From Nitrososphaerota archaeon (GTDB lineage Archaea > Thermoproteota > Nitrososphaeria > Nitrososphaerales > Gagatemarchaeaceae): DNA of 64,000 nt. A program made the translations under genes and the position numbers. Shown in pieces: positions 8,003 to 16,889 of the stretch. The stretch is taken from NCBI GenBank assembly GCA_016200045.1, contig JACQFN010000008.1, forward strand, positions 111,216-175,215, in the 5' to 3' direction. Below the pieces are notes generated by a model. The model was not told the origin of the DNA. It ran no database searches and was given only the letters and a program-made list of their open reading frames with translations. Each line of letters starts with the position of its first letter. The first letter of the stretch is position 1.

Positions 8003-8173
8003 CGCGGCTAGTGCCTCGAGACCTTTAGTTAAGGGATTTCCAATGTCTGTGCGACGCCTGACTATCGAGGTCCGCGCACCCTGTGCCCATCATACTACAA
8101 ATTAATCCCCTTCTGGGACGGCTGGCAGAGGGAAAATCGAACGACGGGGGACGAGCCGAACGAGCTCAGTAGG

Positions 8174-8887
8174 ATGCTTGAGGAGACAAAGGAATACTAT
8201 CGCCAAAGGGCGGCGCAGTACTCAGATTGGGCCAATAGGACGGGCAACTATGAAGGTGGTTCCGAACCCGATGAATCCTGGTTCTCAGAGGCAAGGACTG
8301 TCATCGAAGCCCTCGAAGCCGCGAGACTTGATGGCGACGTGCTTGAGGTCGCATGCGGGACGGGGATCTGGACGGATGTGTTGGTGAAGAATGCGAATTC
8401 GGTGACCGCTCTCGACTCTTCTCAGGAAATGATCGAGCGGAGCAAGGCGAGGCTCAAAGCGAATCCCAAGGTCAGGTTCGTTCTCGCTGACTTTTACGGT
8501 TGGCTTCCCGACATGGCCTACGACGCGGTGACTTTCTCCTTCTGGATATCGCACGTGCCAAGCTGGAAGCTTGACGAATTCGCATCCAAGGTCTCCAAGT
8601 GTCTGAAGCCGGAGGGGAGGGTCTTCTTCGTGGACCAGCGGAGGGAAGCAATGAAGTACGAGACGCTCGACCGACCGGGCGGGGAAGTCGCGACCAGGAC
8701 CCTGGACGACGGGAGGCAGTTCAAGGTGGTGAAGCACTTCTACTCGTCCGAGGAGATCGGAGAGTGCTTCATGAGGAGCGGAATAAGGGTCAGGGTCATG
8801 AACACCCCAACCCATTTCTTCTATGCAAGCGGCCAGAAACTTCCTGAGGCGCTACCTTCTTCTGCGCAGGATGACCATAGACGCTAG
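8174..8887 (+). CDS. Class I SAM-dependent methyltransferase
   Basis: A 237-residue Rossmann methyltransferase. Motif I is DVLEVACGTGIWTDVL near 57, motif II VTALDSSQEMIERSKARL near 77, motif IV RFVLADFYGWLP near 100 and post-motif LKPEGRVFFVD near 148. The N-terminal EYYRQRAAQYSDW is typical of UbiE/small-molecule methyltransferases. The substrate cannot be inferred. The AT-rich stretch CAAATTAATC near 8100 could be its promoter with a leader of about 45 nt, unlike most genes here. Its 3' end overlaps the convergent surface-protein gene by 36 nt. Confidence 0.85.
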   Translation: MLEETKEYYRQRAAQYSDWANRTGNYEGGSEPDESWFSEARTVIEALEAARLDGDVLEVACGTGIWTDVLVKNANSVTALDSSQEMIERSKARLKANPKVRFVLADFYGWLPDMAYDAVTFSFWISHVPSWKLDEFASKVSKCLKPEGRVFFVDQRREAMKYETLDRPGGEVATRTLDDGRQFKVVKHFYSSEEIGECFMRSGIRVRVMNTPTHFFYASGQKLPEALPSSAQDDHRR

Positions 8888-10216
8888 CCCTGCAATCACG
8901 AGGGCGACTCCTACCCCAAGGTAAGCCGGATTTCCCGTCCAAGCAGTCGCGGGAACTGTGGTGGACAAGCCCTCGCTGGTGGCAGTTGGAGGGCCGCTCG
9001 ACTCTGAAGAACGCCCCGAGTTCGGAGCCGTCGTTTCTGAGTGGAAGGTCGTCGTAGGCTGAGGCGTCTCCGAGGGGGTTCCGGCTCCGAGCGGCGTCCC
9101 TGTCAGGGCGGAGACCGGGACGTCGCCGCAGAGAACTATGACCGACGAAATCGAGGCTGATAACGTGCCGTTGGGGGGGTAAGTGTTGGTCCGGGTGAAC
9201 TGGGATATTGCCTGATCGGCGGCGAAGACCCAGATGGTGCCATTCCAGTATTGCATCCCGCCAGCCATTCCCTGCGTCACGCGGGGGCTCGAAATGCAGA
9301 CGCGGGCTGTTCCCGTGGATATCCCGTTTATCATGAGGTCATAGAATATCGCGGAGGACACGTTCAGGGCCCCCAGGCCGCTGGGTGCGGCGGTCGTCTG
9401 GTTCTGGGAAATCACCGCTACGTTCGTGCCTGATGCCCCGGTGATCGTAACTGACACGCCTGTGCCCACCGTCTGGTCGACGGTCGTGCCAGAGGAACTT
9501 ATGTTGTAGATCCCCACCCAGGTATGGCACCCGTCGTAGCTGAAGCAGGGCGCACTCCCGATGAATGTGCCGGAATTGGTGAACGTTCCGTTGTATTGGT
9601 TGTCGTTCCCGAACTGACCTCGGTTGAATATTGTTCCTTCGTTGACCACGGTGCCTGCGTCTACGAAGTTGTAGTTGTTGACGACCTCCCCTCCTTCGCG
9701 GTTTTCAAAGACGCCGAGTCCGTTGTAAGGGAGAGTCATGAAGTAGCTCCCGACGGGGATGACGATCACGCCGTAGTTTATGATTGTGCCATAGTCGCAG
9801 ATTGAACCTCCCTTCAACGTGCCGTTGTTGACAAGCGTGCTGTAGACGCAGAGCACTGCAGCGTTCGCGTTGCCTTGGCTCTGCATTACTACCGTGACCC
9901 CTGCGTCAATAACCAATTCGTCTATCGCGAATCCCGAACAGCCACCCGAAGTGGACGCGATGCAGACCGTTGGACCGAAGTTGGCTTGGGGCACCACAGT
10001 GCAGGTCGAGGAGGTGGCGTCCCAGGCCGTGCCGTTGACTCCTGGCCCGGAAAGGTACGCCTGGCAGTTTGTCGACCCGTTGGATGTGCTCAGCTCGAGG
10101 GCCGAAGTCGCATTCGCTCTTCCCGGAACGTGCTGAATCGAGGCTAATGCGGCGCAGACCAACAAGAAGGCGACCAGGGAGGAGCTAGAGTGTCTTGTGA
10201 ATACGGCCCCGCGCAT
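8852..10216 (-). CDS. Surface-anchored protein with beta-solenoid-like repeats
   Basis: A 454-residue exported protein. It has an N-terminal signal peptide (hydrophobic SLVAFLLVCAALASI, cleavage likely after RANA), a central region with recurring N-x-G turns (LVNNGTL, IINYGVI, VVNEGTI, FTNSGTF) that suggests stacked beta-strands from about 110 to 230, and a domain near 285-375 shared with the protein at 7610-8002. A Ser/Thr/Pro-rich linker follows, then one membrane helix (VGVALVIAGLASMVIL) and an RRRR stop-transfer end. About a dozen Cys and many N-x-S/T sequons suit an extracellular glycoprotein. The TATA element CCTTATAGC near 10252 is about 36 nt upstream of ATG 10216. It is probably an adhesin or S-layer-associated protein; no specific family recognised. 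Confidence 0.75.
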   Translation of the reverse strand: MRGAVFTRHSSSSLVAFLLVCAALASIQHVPGRANATSALELSTSNGSTNCQAYLSGPGVNGTAWDATSSTCTVVPQANFGPTVCIASTSGGCSGFAIDELVIDAGVTVVMQSQGNANAAVLCVYSTLVNNGTLKGGSICDYGTIINYGVIVIPVGSYFMTLPYNGLGVFENREGGEVVNNYNFVDAGTVVNEGTIFNRGQFGNDNQYNGTFTNSGTFIGSAPCFSYDGCHTWVGIYNISSSGTTVDQTVGTGVSVTITGASGTNVAVISQNQTTAAPSGLGALNVSSAIFYDLMINGISTGTARVCISSPRVTQGMAGGMQYWNGTIWVFAADQAISQFTRTNTYPPNGTLSASISSVIVLCGDVPVSALTGTPLGAGTPSETPQPTTTFHSETTAPNSGRSSESSGPPTATSEGLSTTVPATAWTGNPAYLGVGVALVIAGLASMVILRRRR

Positions 10217-10278
10217 TTTACATCTGCTCGCTCAGCAGGATTCGCGTGCTATAAGGCTGCGACCTGTTAAGGGTCCGT

Positions 10279-12246
10279 CTACTCCTGCGGGACTGCTGGT
10301 GAAGGCTGCGACAGCCCCATCTTCCTAACCAGCGCCAGGTACCTTGGCTCGCCCCGGATGTTATCGAACGCCGGATCGACCGTCGTCCACGGGAGGTATC
10401 CAGCGCGCTCGCCGTAGGCCCTTTCGAGCCATTCGAGGGCCGCCTCTTTGTCGCCGAGCACTGCGTGGACTCCGGCCAAAATTGTCGAACGGACGTGACC
10501 GTCACCTCCCGGCTTCTGCAACGCCTCGAGGAGCCTCCTTGCCTCTTCGTGCTTCCCGGCCTTGACGTAGGCGTACGCAAGGTCGGTCTGGAAGGATCCC
10601 CCCATCTCCATCGCCCGCTTCACCTCTGCCAGTCCTTGCTCTAAGAGTCCCTGCTGAATGTGGACCATGCCGAGATTGTCGAGATAAAGCGAGGCGCTCG
10701 GGTCGAGCTCATACGCGTCCTTCAGAAGCGTCGCAGCCTTCTCGTATTCCCCGAGGATGAGGCACCAGGTCCCGGCGCTCCCCGAGGTGTGTACGGAGAG
10801 AGGGTCCAAGCGCAACTCTCGGTCTATCGCCTCTTGGGCGTCTCGCATCCTTCCCTGCAATATATACAGGCCCGGGAGCCAGAAGTATGCCTCAGAAAGG
10901 CTCGGGCTGAGTTCGATCGCCTTCTCGAGCTCTGCCACGGCACCCTTGAAGTCATAGCTGTTCATGAGCGGGCCCGCAAGGGCGGCATGAGCCTCCGCAA
11001 CCCCCCGGTCGAGCTCCAAGGCCTTCCTCGCATAGGTCTCCGCGTTCTGATAGGCCTCCTCCGGGGGTAGCAGTTCAAGTCCGGCCAGACTCGAATACGC
11101 TGTCGACAGACTGCAGTACGCCAGCACGTATCGTGGGTCCAGCGCGAGCGCCTTTTCGAAACAGCCGATTGCAGTCCTGAGGGAACCCTCGTCCATGCGC
11201 CAAAGGTTGGCTTTTCCTTTCAAGTAGAGCGTGTGGGCCTCCACGCTCTGCGTTCCTCCCTTCTCGATTCGCTCCCTATCCTCATCTGTCAGCTTGATCT
11301 GAAGGGAAGAGGCGACCTTCTCAGCGACCTCAGTCTGTACCGCGAAGATGTCCTCAAGGTCTCTGTCAAAGCTCTCTGCCCAGAGGTGTCTGTCGCTCCC
11401 CGCGTCGACGAGCTGGACCGTGATCCTCACCCGGTTCCCTGCCTTCCTGACGCTTCCCTCTAGGAGCGTGCCGACCTTGAGCTCGTTCGCTATCTCTGAA
11501 GCCCTTCTGTCCTTGTTCCTGTACCCCATCACTGAAGTTCTGGATATGACGCTCAGTTCGGGTACCCTAGAGACCCGCGTGATGATTTCCTCGGTCATCC
11601 CGTCTGCCAAGTAGCCGTCGGTCGGATCAGGACTGAAGTTGGCAAACGGAAGGATCGCGATTCTCTTCCTGTCAAGCACGGTTGTGCTGAGTTCGCTCCC
11701 CTCGGATTTGTCCCACGGGAGGACCACCTTGTAGACCTCAACCGGCGTGCTCAGGCTCTTCAGAATCTTGGACCCTACGCTTACCAGCGGCAGCTCGAAC
11801 TTGTTCTGCACTTGGTCGTAGACCTGACGCGTCATGCAGACTCCTCCAACTTCCGCGAGGGGTTCGATCCTCGAGGCGACATTCACCGCATCACCCGAGA
11901 TATCGCCTTGAGACTCCACCACGTCGCCCAAGTGGATCCCCACTCTGAGCTGGATTCTGCGTCCCTCAGGCAAGGAGTAGTCTAACTCCCTGATTGCCCT
12001 CTGGATGTCGTAGGCGCATCTGACGGCGTCCAGAGCGCTGGGGAATTCCACGAGGAAGGCATCGCCCATCGTCTTCACTTCCCTTCCGCTGTGCCGGGAG
12101 AGGATTGGCCTGATTACCTGACGCTGCTCGTCGACCATTGTGAGAGATATCGATTCGTTCCTCTGAGCCAGCGACGCGTAGCCGACCATGTCCGTGAACA
12201 TGATGGCTGCGAGCCTTCGCGTTCCCTGGGACAACCTATCTCTCAA
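10279..12246 (-). CDS. Class III adenylate cyclase with TolB_N-like and TPR domains (second copy)
   Basis: A 655-residue paralogue of the protein at 5569 with the same order of parts. The cyclase domain is complete: MFTDMVGYA near 17, REVKTMGDAFLVEF near 61, and DISGDAVNVASRIEPLAE near 118 with Asp, Asn and Arg. The TolB_N/FlgO-like module covers about 190-310 (IAILPFANFSPD, YLADGMTEEII, LLEGSVRKAGNRVRI, HLWAESFDR). TPR-like repeats run from about 340 to 610, and the tail is WLERAYGE...RGEPRYLALVRKMGL. TTG 12246 is annotated; TTG 12234 is possible because the element GGATTTATCC (12263-12272) puts the transcript start near 12242. The two cyclases differ enough in the TPR region to sense different partners. 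Confidence 0.87.
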   Translation of the reverse strand: MRDRLSQGTRRLAAIMFTDMVGYASLAQRNESISLTMVDEQRQVIRPILSRHSGREVKTMGDAFLVEFPSALDAVRCAYDIQRAIRELDYSLPEGRRIQLRVGIHLGDVVESQGDISGDAVNVASRIEPLAEVGGVCMTRQVYDQVQNKFELPLVSVGSKILKSLSTPVEVYKVVLPWDKSEGSELSTTVLDRKRIAILPFANFSPDPTDGYLADGMTEEIITRVSRVPELSVISRTSVMGYRNKDRRASEIANELKVGTLLEGSVRKAGNRVRITVQLVDAGSDRHLWAESFDRDLEDIFAVQTEVAEKVASSLQIKLTDEDRERIEKGGTQSVEAHTLYLKGKANLWRMDEGSLRTAIGCFEKALALDPRYVLAYCSLSTAYSSLAGLELLPPEEAYQNAETYARKALELDRGVAEAHAALAGPLMNSYDFKGAVAELEKAIELSPSLSEAYFWLPGLYILQGRMRDAQEAIDRELRLDPLSVHTSGSAGTWCLILGEYEKAATLLKDAYELDPSASLYLDNLGMVHIQQGLLEQGLAEVKRAMEMGGSFQTDLAYAYVKAGKHEEARRLLEALQKPGGDGHVRSTILAGVHAVLGDKEAALEWLERAYGERAGYLPWTTVDPAFDNIRGEPRYLALVRKMGLSQPSPAVPQE

Positions 12247-12422
12247 GTTGCATAGGTGATGAGGATAAATCCATTGTGGGGGTCAGGATGCTTGAGACTG
12301 GCGTGGATTCCAAACGAGCTGACTTGTCGCAATGGCCCTTGCTGGGCCTGTGTGGGGAAGGCCACTGACCGGCTGTCCTAGCGGCAAACTATGAGGATTC
12401 GTGCGATCTTCTGAATCGGGGG

Positions 12423-12713
12423 TCAGCTAGGCCCTGAAGCTTCGTAGGTCTCGCGGAAGTTCCCTGTAGGCGATAACTTGCCGGCCTGAGCCAGAATCGT
12501 GTTGCCATCGCCGCTGACCAACGTGACCCGTAGAAGGGTGACGAGTGACCCGAAGCCGCCGATTGGCTTCGTCGAACCACCCAGGGTCGCCTTGCATCCC
12601 TGGTATGTGGCGCCTCCGAAGTCCGCGAGCGGTAGCCCCATGTCGGAGACAGCGCATGCGGCCATGCTGGGAGTCTCACCGTTCCCTGGTCCAGTAGTTG
12701 CGGCTCTCATCAA
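12423..12713 (-). pseudogene. Truncated tandem copy of eqolisin C-terminus
   Basis: A 96-codon frame starting TTG-ATG. Its body aligns with the C-terminal third of the eqolisin gene directly upstream on the same strand: PLADFGGATYQGCKATLGG against KLANFGTVSFTGCSATVGG, then LVSGDGNTILAQAGKLSPTG against VFSGNTAIDMVGRSGRLLAA. The half that would carry the catalytic Gln and the signal peptide is missing, so it cannot be a working peptidase. The 56-nt gap to the intact gene suggests a tandem duplication later truncated at its 5' end. A small intact beta-sandwich protein using this frame is possible but less likely. Confidence 0.6.
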
Positions 12714-12769
12714 TTAGCTGACTGCGGAGAATTCATTTGACTTCGCGGCATTTGTGCACCGTCAGAGGC

Positions 12770-13504
12770 CTAGTTGGAGCCTTTCCACGTTACGGTGAAA
12801 GCACCACTGGTCATGGCAGAGGTCGCGGCGAGCAGCCTGCCCGAGCGTCCCACCATGTCAATCGCAGTATTTCCAGAGAAGACGTTGAAGACCGCCGAAG
12901 TACCACCGACGGTCGCAGAGCAGCCAGTGAAGCTCACGGTCCCGAAATTGGCAAGTTTTGTGATGCTCCCTCCTATCGACGGTCTTTCGGCTATGCACTC
13001 AGCGGAAGACCTCGCAGCTCCGCTCACAGTCCCGCTCTTCGTGAAAGATTGTCCTGTCGTGCCGTCTTGGATAGTCAAGGTGAAAACCCCACCGGAGTAC
13101 GAAGTCGTGGCTGAGAATGCGTCGCCCGGGTTTACTGCGAATCCAGAAATCGTAACGGAAGCCGCGGGGTAAAATTCATACCAGGCCGAGTAGCTGGCCA
13201 ACCCACCGGAACACAAAGCAAGGGTCCCGGTCTGCTCGACGGTACCGGAATTCGCGCCGTCGATGCCAACCCAAAACGCCGCATACGAACTCCCGCCCGA
13301 GCATGTCACCGCAGGTTGAGTCCATGAACCTGTGGCTCTGGTGACGCTTCCGCTGGACGCCAACACGGCGTAACCGCTCCAGTTCAGGCTCTTTGAGTTG
13401 AAACTCAGGTTCCTGTCATTTGAAAGCGGGGCCGCGAAGGCGACCGGAGAAACGAAGAGCGTGAGAGTCAGGAGAACCACTGCCACAACTGCTCGGGACT
13501 GCAA
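12770..13504 (-). CDS. Secreted glutamic peptidase, eqolisin (G1/A4) family
   Basis: A 244-residue exported acid peptidase of the eqolisin family, a beta-sandwich using a Gln-Glu pair. The signal peptide is AVVAVVLLTLTLFVSPVAFA. The mature protein opens with the family hallmark NWSGYAV, then GSWTQPAV, FWVGIDGANSG, VEQTG with the catalytic Gln (about residue 91), WYEFYP, and AECIAERPS with the second Glu (about 173) as the likely catalytic acid; the 82-residue Gln-Glu spacing fits the family. TTG 13504 is chosen because a CCTTAATATT element at 13528-13537 is about 28 nt upstream; GTG 13525 is the alternative. Known eqolisins work at low pH, which hints at an acidic habitat. Confidence 0.85.
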   Translation of the reverse strand: MQSRAVVAVVLLTLTLFVSPVAFAAPLSNDRNLSFNSKSLNWSGYAVLASSGSVTRATGSWTQPAVTCSGGSSYAAFWVGIDGANSGTVEQTGTLALCSGGLASYSAWYEFYPAASVTISGFAVNPGDAFSATTSYSGGVFTLTIQDGTTGQSFTKSGTVSGAARSSAECIAERPSIGGSITKLANFGTVSFTGCSATVGGTSAVFNVFSGNTAIDMVGRSGRLLAATSAMTSGAFTVTWKGSN

Positions 13505-13525
13505 CCAGGATGCCTCGCATACCAC

Positions 13526-14043
13526 CGAATATTAAGGCTTCTCTTGGCTTTGGTTCTGTCGCGCAGGTCGGGACGGCGGCCTGAAAGGGCCTCCTCGACT
13601 ACTCTCGCACCTTTCTGTTGGTGTGACGGATTCGAACTTTTCGGATCATCGTCACCTGGTATCACTCTTGGGACTCAGATCTCTTGATGGATTCCGTGCG
13701 CAGTTGCGCCCCACATCGAGCGCAACAGGCATACCGCCAAGAGCAGGCGGTCTGCATTTGATGTGCTACTTCAGGTTTGTATCCGATGCACAGTGTCTTG
13801 TGAGAGGTTAGCCCGGCTACGCTATCGCATGTTAATGCTAATTCGTCTCAGTGTCTCTCGGCCGAGATTCAGGCAACTTCAACCGGATAGGCCCGGTAGG
13901 AACCAAACTTGAATGGGTCCGGAAAGTGGATTCTTTGCCGAGGCAAGCCCTGCGTATCTCGGAAAGAGCCGAAGATGAGCCGCGTTGTCATCAAAGGAGT
14001 TTTTCCTGCAATAAGCGGATTGAGGAGAAATCCGGACCTACTA
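13526..14043. other. Intergenic stretch without a convincing gene
   Basis: About 520 nt between the eqolisin and the next exported protein. Short ORFs exist but show no family features or promoter spacing. The stretch contains the eqolisin promoter at its left end and one copy of a 20-bp sequence (13916-13935) found inverted at 21603-21622. It may hold decayed gene remnants. Confidence 0.4.
13916..13935 (+). repeat. 20-bp repeat, copy 1
   Basis: GGTCCGGAAAGTGGATTCTT, identical to the reverse complement of 21603-21622. Read in the matching frame both copies encode SGKWIL, so the two may be remnants of one coding sequence family rather than a simple repeat. Confidence 0.5.
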
Positions 14044-14490
14044 TTAGGCTGTGACGTGCACGGTCACGGTGACATCACTGCCGTGGCTATTCGGCGCGTC
14101 TATAGTCGCGTAAATCCACACAACCCAAGGCCCAGGACCAGAACAACCGGGGGCAAAGGCATAATATGTGTCGACCCCGATCGTTACGCTGTAATCATGG
14201 GGGAGCGTAACACTGCACCACTCTTGGAATCTGGCTACGTCATGTGATGAGGTTATTGTCACTGTAACCGAACCGCAGGTCGTCGTTGTACACACTATAC
14301 CACTGCTGTAGTACGTGTATTTGTGACCGTTGTTGATTCCAACGTAGCCATGTGCGGTGGTGTGACTCGCGTAGGCAGGAGGCACGGCCGCGAAGGCAAG
14401 TCCCAGAACGGAGCAAATCATCAAAGAAGCCTTCGCCACGGACGAGCCGTTCATCCATCTGCGGTCCCTGGAACCAAGGACAGACTTCAT
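14044..14490 (-). CDS. Small secreted protein
   Basis: A 148-residue exported protein starting at ATG 14490, placed about 30 nt after an AT-rich element near 14522. The n-region is basic (RDRR), followed by a signal core SLMICSVLGLAFAAV and a probable cleavage site after AYA. The mature part, about 105 residues, is rich in Thr, Ser, Val and aromatic residues with alternating hydrophobic strands and four Cys, which suggests a disulphide-bonded beta-sandwich. It has no membrane anchor, so it should be released. It resembles no family I know. It lies between the eqolisin and the third sensor gene in a run of exported proteins. Confidence 0.6.
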   Translation of the reverse strand: MKSVLGSRDRRWMNGSSVAKASLMICSVLGLAFAAVPPAYASHTTAHGYVGINNGHKYTYYSSGIVCTTTTCGSVTVTITSSHDVARFQEWCSVTLPHDYSVTIGVDTYYAFAPGCSGPGPWVVWIYATIDAPNSHGSDVTVTVHVTA

Positions 14491-14767
14491 GCCATTAGTG
14501 AACGTGGGAAAACTAGATAGTGATTTTTGCGGCACTTAAGGGGGGGAAATCAAGTCGAGAGACGCAAGCGAGGGCTCGTCGAAGTCTCGATTTACATTCA
14601 GGGTATGGCATGCCACTGGAATCAAAGAAACTCTCCGACTCGCACCCTTTATTAACGTAGGAGGATGAAGATAGGCGTTTCCTTATTGCGGAAACATCGA
14701 GCTCTCGTGTGCTTCGAAAAAGGGTATTAGAACAGGGACGGCAAGGAGAAGTGGCCTAAGGAATAGA

Positions 14768-16603
14768 ATGTTCCTGGATGAGAATGAGAATGAACTTCGA
14801 AGGGGATTGGTGAATGCTCACAAGAAGGACGGGGTCCCTTCATCACCGGTGCCAATTACGTCATCCCGAGCCAGACGCCTTTTCCAATACCTAGTGGAGT
14901 CGTTCATTGATGACTACATGCGAAGGCGCTACGTCCTGGAGAAGTCGGGTTGGAGAACGTTGGTTGAGGCCTCTCGCGAGATCGGACTACCGCTCAGGAG
15001 CATGTATGGAAGGGGGGAAGGGTTCAACAGGTTCGTAAACGAACTCGTCAGGAAGGGTGTCGTTGAGCCAAGGATCTTTCCCGGGGAGAGAGGAAGGGGC
15101 GGGGAGATAACGAGGCTCAGGGTCGCCTATGATAGAAAGCCGGTCCAATCGTATGTCGACAGCCTGGTGATGGGGGAGAAAAAGACTGGAGAATCCGGGC
15201 CGGTACTGGAGCGGTCGAGAATTGCGGTCCTACCATTCGCAAACATGAGCCCTGATTCCAGGGACTCGTATTTCGCGGACGGCATCTATGAAGAGATAAT
15301 GTCAACACTATCTAGAATGGGTGGTCTAAGTGTCATCTCGCGTACATCCACCATGCGTTATAAGGAAACGACAAAAACCGCCGGAGAAATTGGAGCCGAA
15401 CTCTCGGTGGGGTCAATTCTAGAAGGGAGCTTCAGGAAAGTAAACAACCGAATCCGTGTTACAACTCAACTGATTGATTCAAATACAGACGAGCACGTAT
15501 GGGCGCAGAGTTACGACAGGAGCCTCGGTGACGTTTTCGAGGTCCAGTCCGACATAGCCAAGCGCGTTGCTCAAGCGTTGAGGATTAGTCTTCAGCCCAG
15601 TGAGTTAGGAAGAATCGAAAGCATCCCCACCAAGAGCACCGAAGCCCTTTCGCTTTACCTGAATGGAAGGCGATATTGGAGCTTGAGGACGGAAGAAGGC
15701 ATTAGGAGAGCCATCTATTACTTTGGAAAAGCTGTCAAAGATGACCCCGAGTATGCCCTCGCATATTCGGGTCTGGCGGACTGCTATTATGCGGGGACCA
15801 GTTATGGTTACTTCGAACGGAAGACAGGCCGGAAGAAATCGAGAGACTTCACACTGAAAGCCCTGGACCTTGACAACGACCTCGCAGAAGCCCACGCCTC
15901 GCTCGGTTGGGGAATCTATCATGAGATCGATTGGAATTGGGCAGGGGCGGAGGAGGAACTCAGAGAAGCAATAGAGCTTAGTCCCAGCTACGCTACTGCC
16001 CATCAATGGTTGAGCCTACTGCTAAGCGCCCAGGGAAGCCACGAGGAGGCCATTCTCCAGGCAAGGAAATCCCTTGAGCTCGACCCTCTATCGAAGGCGA
16101 TTCGGACAACCGTTGCCTCGGCGTATTGGTATGCGCACAAATCCGGCAAGGCGATTCGCGAGCTCGAATTGGCGGCCAAATTGGACCCAGAGTTCTTCAA
16201 CTTCTACAACTTCCATGCATACCTAGGCGTTATCTACGTAGGGATGGGAGAGGTTGCTCATGGAGTGAGGGAATTGGAGAGGGCGGTGCTGCTGGGCGGG
16301 AACCTGCCTGTCCTGAAAGCAGATCTTGGTTATGCCTTCGGAAAAGCGGGCAATCGCAAAGGCGCAGCCAAAATACTGGAGGACCTTCAAGGACTCCGAC
16401 CTGTTGAGAAAATCAATCCCCTCAACATAGCCGAGGTGTATCTTGGCTTGGGTGAAAGAGAGGAATCTTTGAAGTGGCTAGAGACGGCATTCGAAGAGCG
16501 CGTCCCTGACTTCAGGAGTCAGGTCGCCGGACCGGTCTTCGAAGAACTGCGTTCTTCTCCACGTTTCATGAGACTTTTGGCAGAACTTGGCATCAAGGGC
16601 TAG
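14768..16603 (+). CDS. Winged-helix-like regulator with TolB_N-like and TPR domains
   Basis: A 611-residue protein built on the same TolB_N/FlgO-like plus TPR frame as the two cyclases, but without a cyclase domain. Residues 30-120 are instead a helix-rich segment with winged-helix character (LVEASREIGLPLRSMYGRG, then FNRFVNELVRKGVVEPR and a basic wing). The middle module spans about 150-275 (IAVLPFANMSPD, YFADGIYEEIMS, VISRTSTMRYK, ILEGSFRKVNNRIRV, HVWAQSYDR). TPR-like repeats fill 300-580, and the tail WLETAFEE...RSSPRFMRLLAELGI matches the paralogues. It is likely a DNA-binding transcription regulator using the same sensor scaffold. Third codon positions look more AT-rich than in neighbouring genes, which may point to separate acquisition. 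Confidence 0.8.
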   Translation: MFLDENENELRRGLVNAHKKDGVPSSPVPITSSRARRLFQYLVESFIDDYMRRRYVLEKSGWRTLVEASREIGLPLRSMYGRGEGFNRFVNELVRKGVVEPRIFPGERGRGGEITRLRVAYDRKPVQSYVDSLVMGEKKTGESGPVLERSRIAVLPFANMSPDSRDSYFADGIYEEIMSTLSRMGGLSVISRTSTMRYKETTKTAGEIGAELSVGSILEGSFRKVNNRIRVTTQLIDSNTDEHVWAQSYDRSLGDVFEVQSDIAKRVAQALRISLQPSELGRIESIPTKSTEALSLYLNGRRYWSLRTEEGIRRAIYYFGKAVKDDPEYALAYSGLADCYYAGTSYGYFERKTGRKKSRDFTLKALDLDNDLAEAHASLGWGIYHEIDWNWAGAEEELREAIELSPSYATAHQWLSLLLSAQGSHEEAILQARKSLELDPLSKAIRTTVASAYWYAHKSGKAIRELELAAKLDPEFFNFYNFHAYLGVIYVGMGEVAHGVRELERAVLLGGNLPVLKADLGYAFGKAGNRKGAAKILEDLQGLRPVEKINPLNIAEVYLGLGEREESLKWLETAFEERVPDFRSQVAGPVFEELRSSPRFMRLLAELGIKG

Positions 16604-16766
16604 CCAAGGCCATTGCCCGTCTAGCACAATTGAGAGGGCACGCCTCCATCATCGTGACGGGACTCCTTGTCCCCCCAAAGAACTCAGACATCGGCCCGGA
16701 TTCCTCGACTAGCATGGGTTTTCAGTTCGTTCTACATAGGAGCCATACTTAGGTGCTGCACAGAGG

Positions 16767-16839
16767 TAGCCCGGCTAGGATTCGAACCTAGGTCGAAGGC
16801 TCCAGAGGCCCCCATCCTTGACCACTAGACGACCGGGCT
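16767..16839 (-). tRNA. tRNA-Gln (CTG)
   Basis: Read on the minus strand it folds as a full cloverleaf: acceptor AGCCCGG/CCGGGCT, D arm GTCT...GGAT, anticodon stem GGGGC/GCCTT with loop CCTCTGGA giving anticodon CTG, and T arm CTAGG-TTCGAAT-CCTAG. The discriminator is A. No intron or encoded CCA is seen. A CGTTTTATTCGG element near 16870 is about 35 nt upstream. The gene follows the aminotransferase gene on the same strand. Confidence 0.9.
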
Positions 16840-16889
16840 GCGCGTGAATCACGCCCCGTTTGCGCTCCGAATAAAACGTTCCGAGATGT

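Noticed and set aside
12251..12318. Possible C/D-box small RNA (GTGATGA ... CTGA)
   Set aside because: Internal D' and C' boxes are missing and the stretch overlaps the promoter of the second cyclase gene.
13909..14247. 112-codon plus-strand ORF
   Set aside because: Overlaps the secreted-protein gene on the other strand and shows no family features; only the short SGKWIL part is of interest, as the 20-bp repeat.
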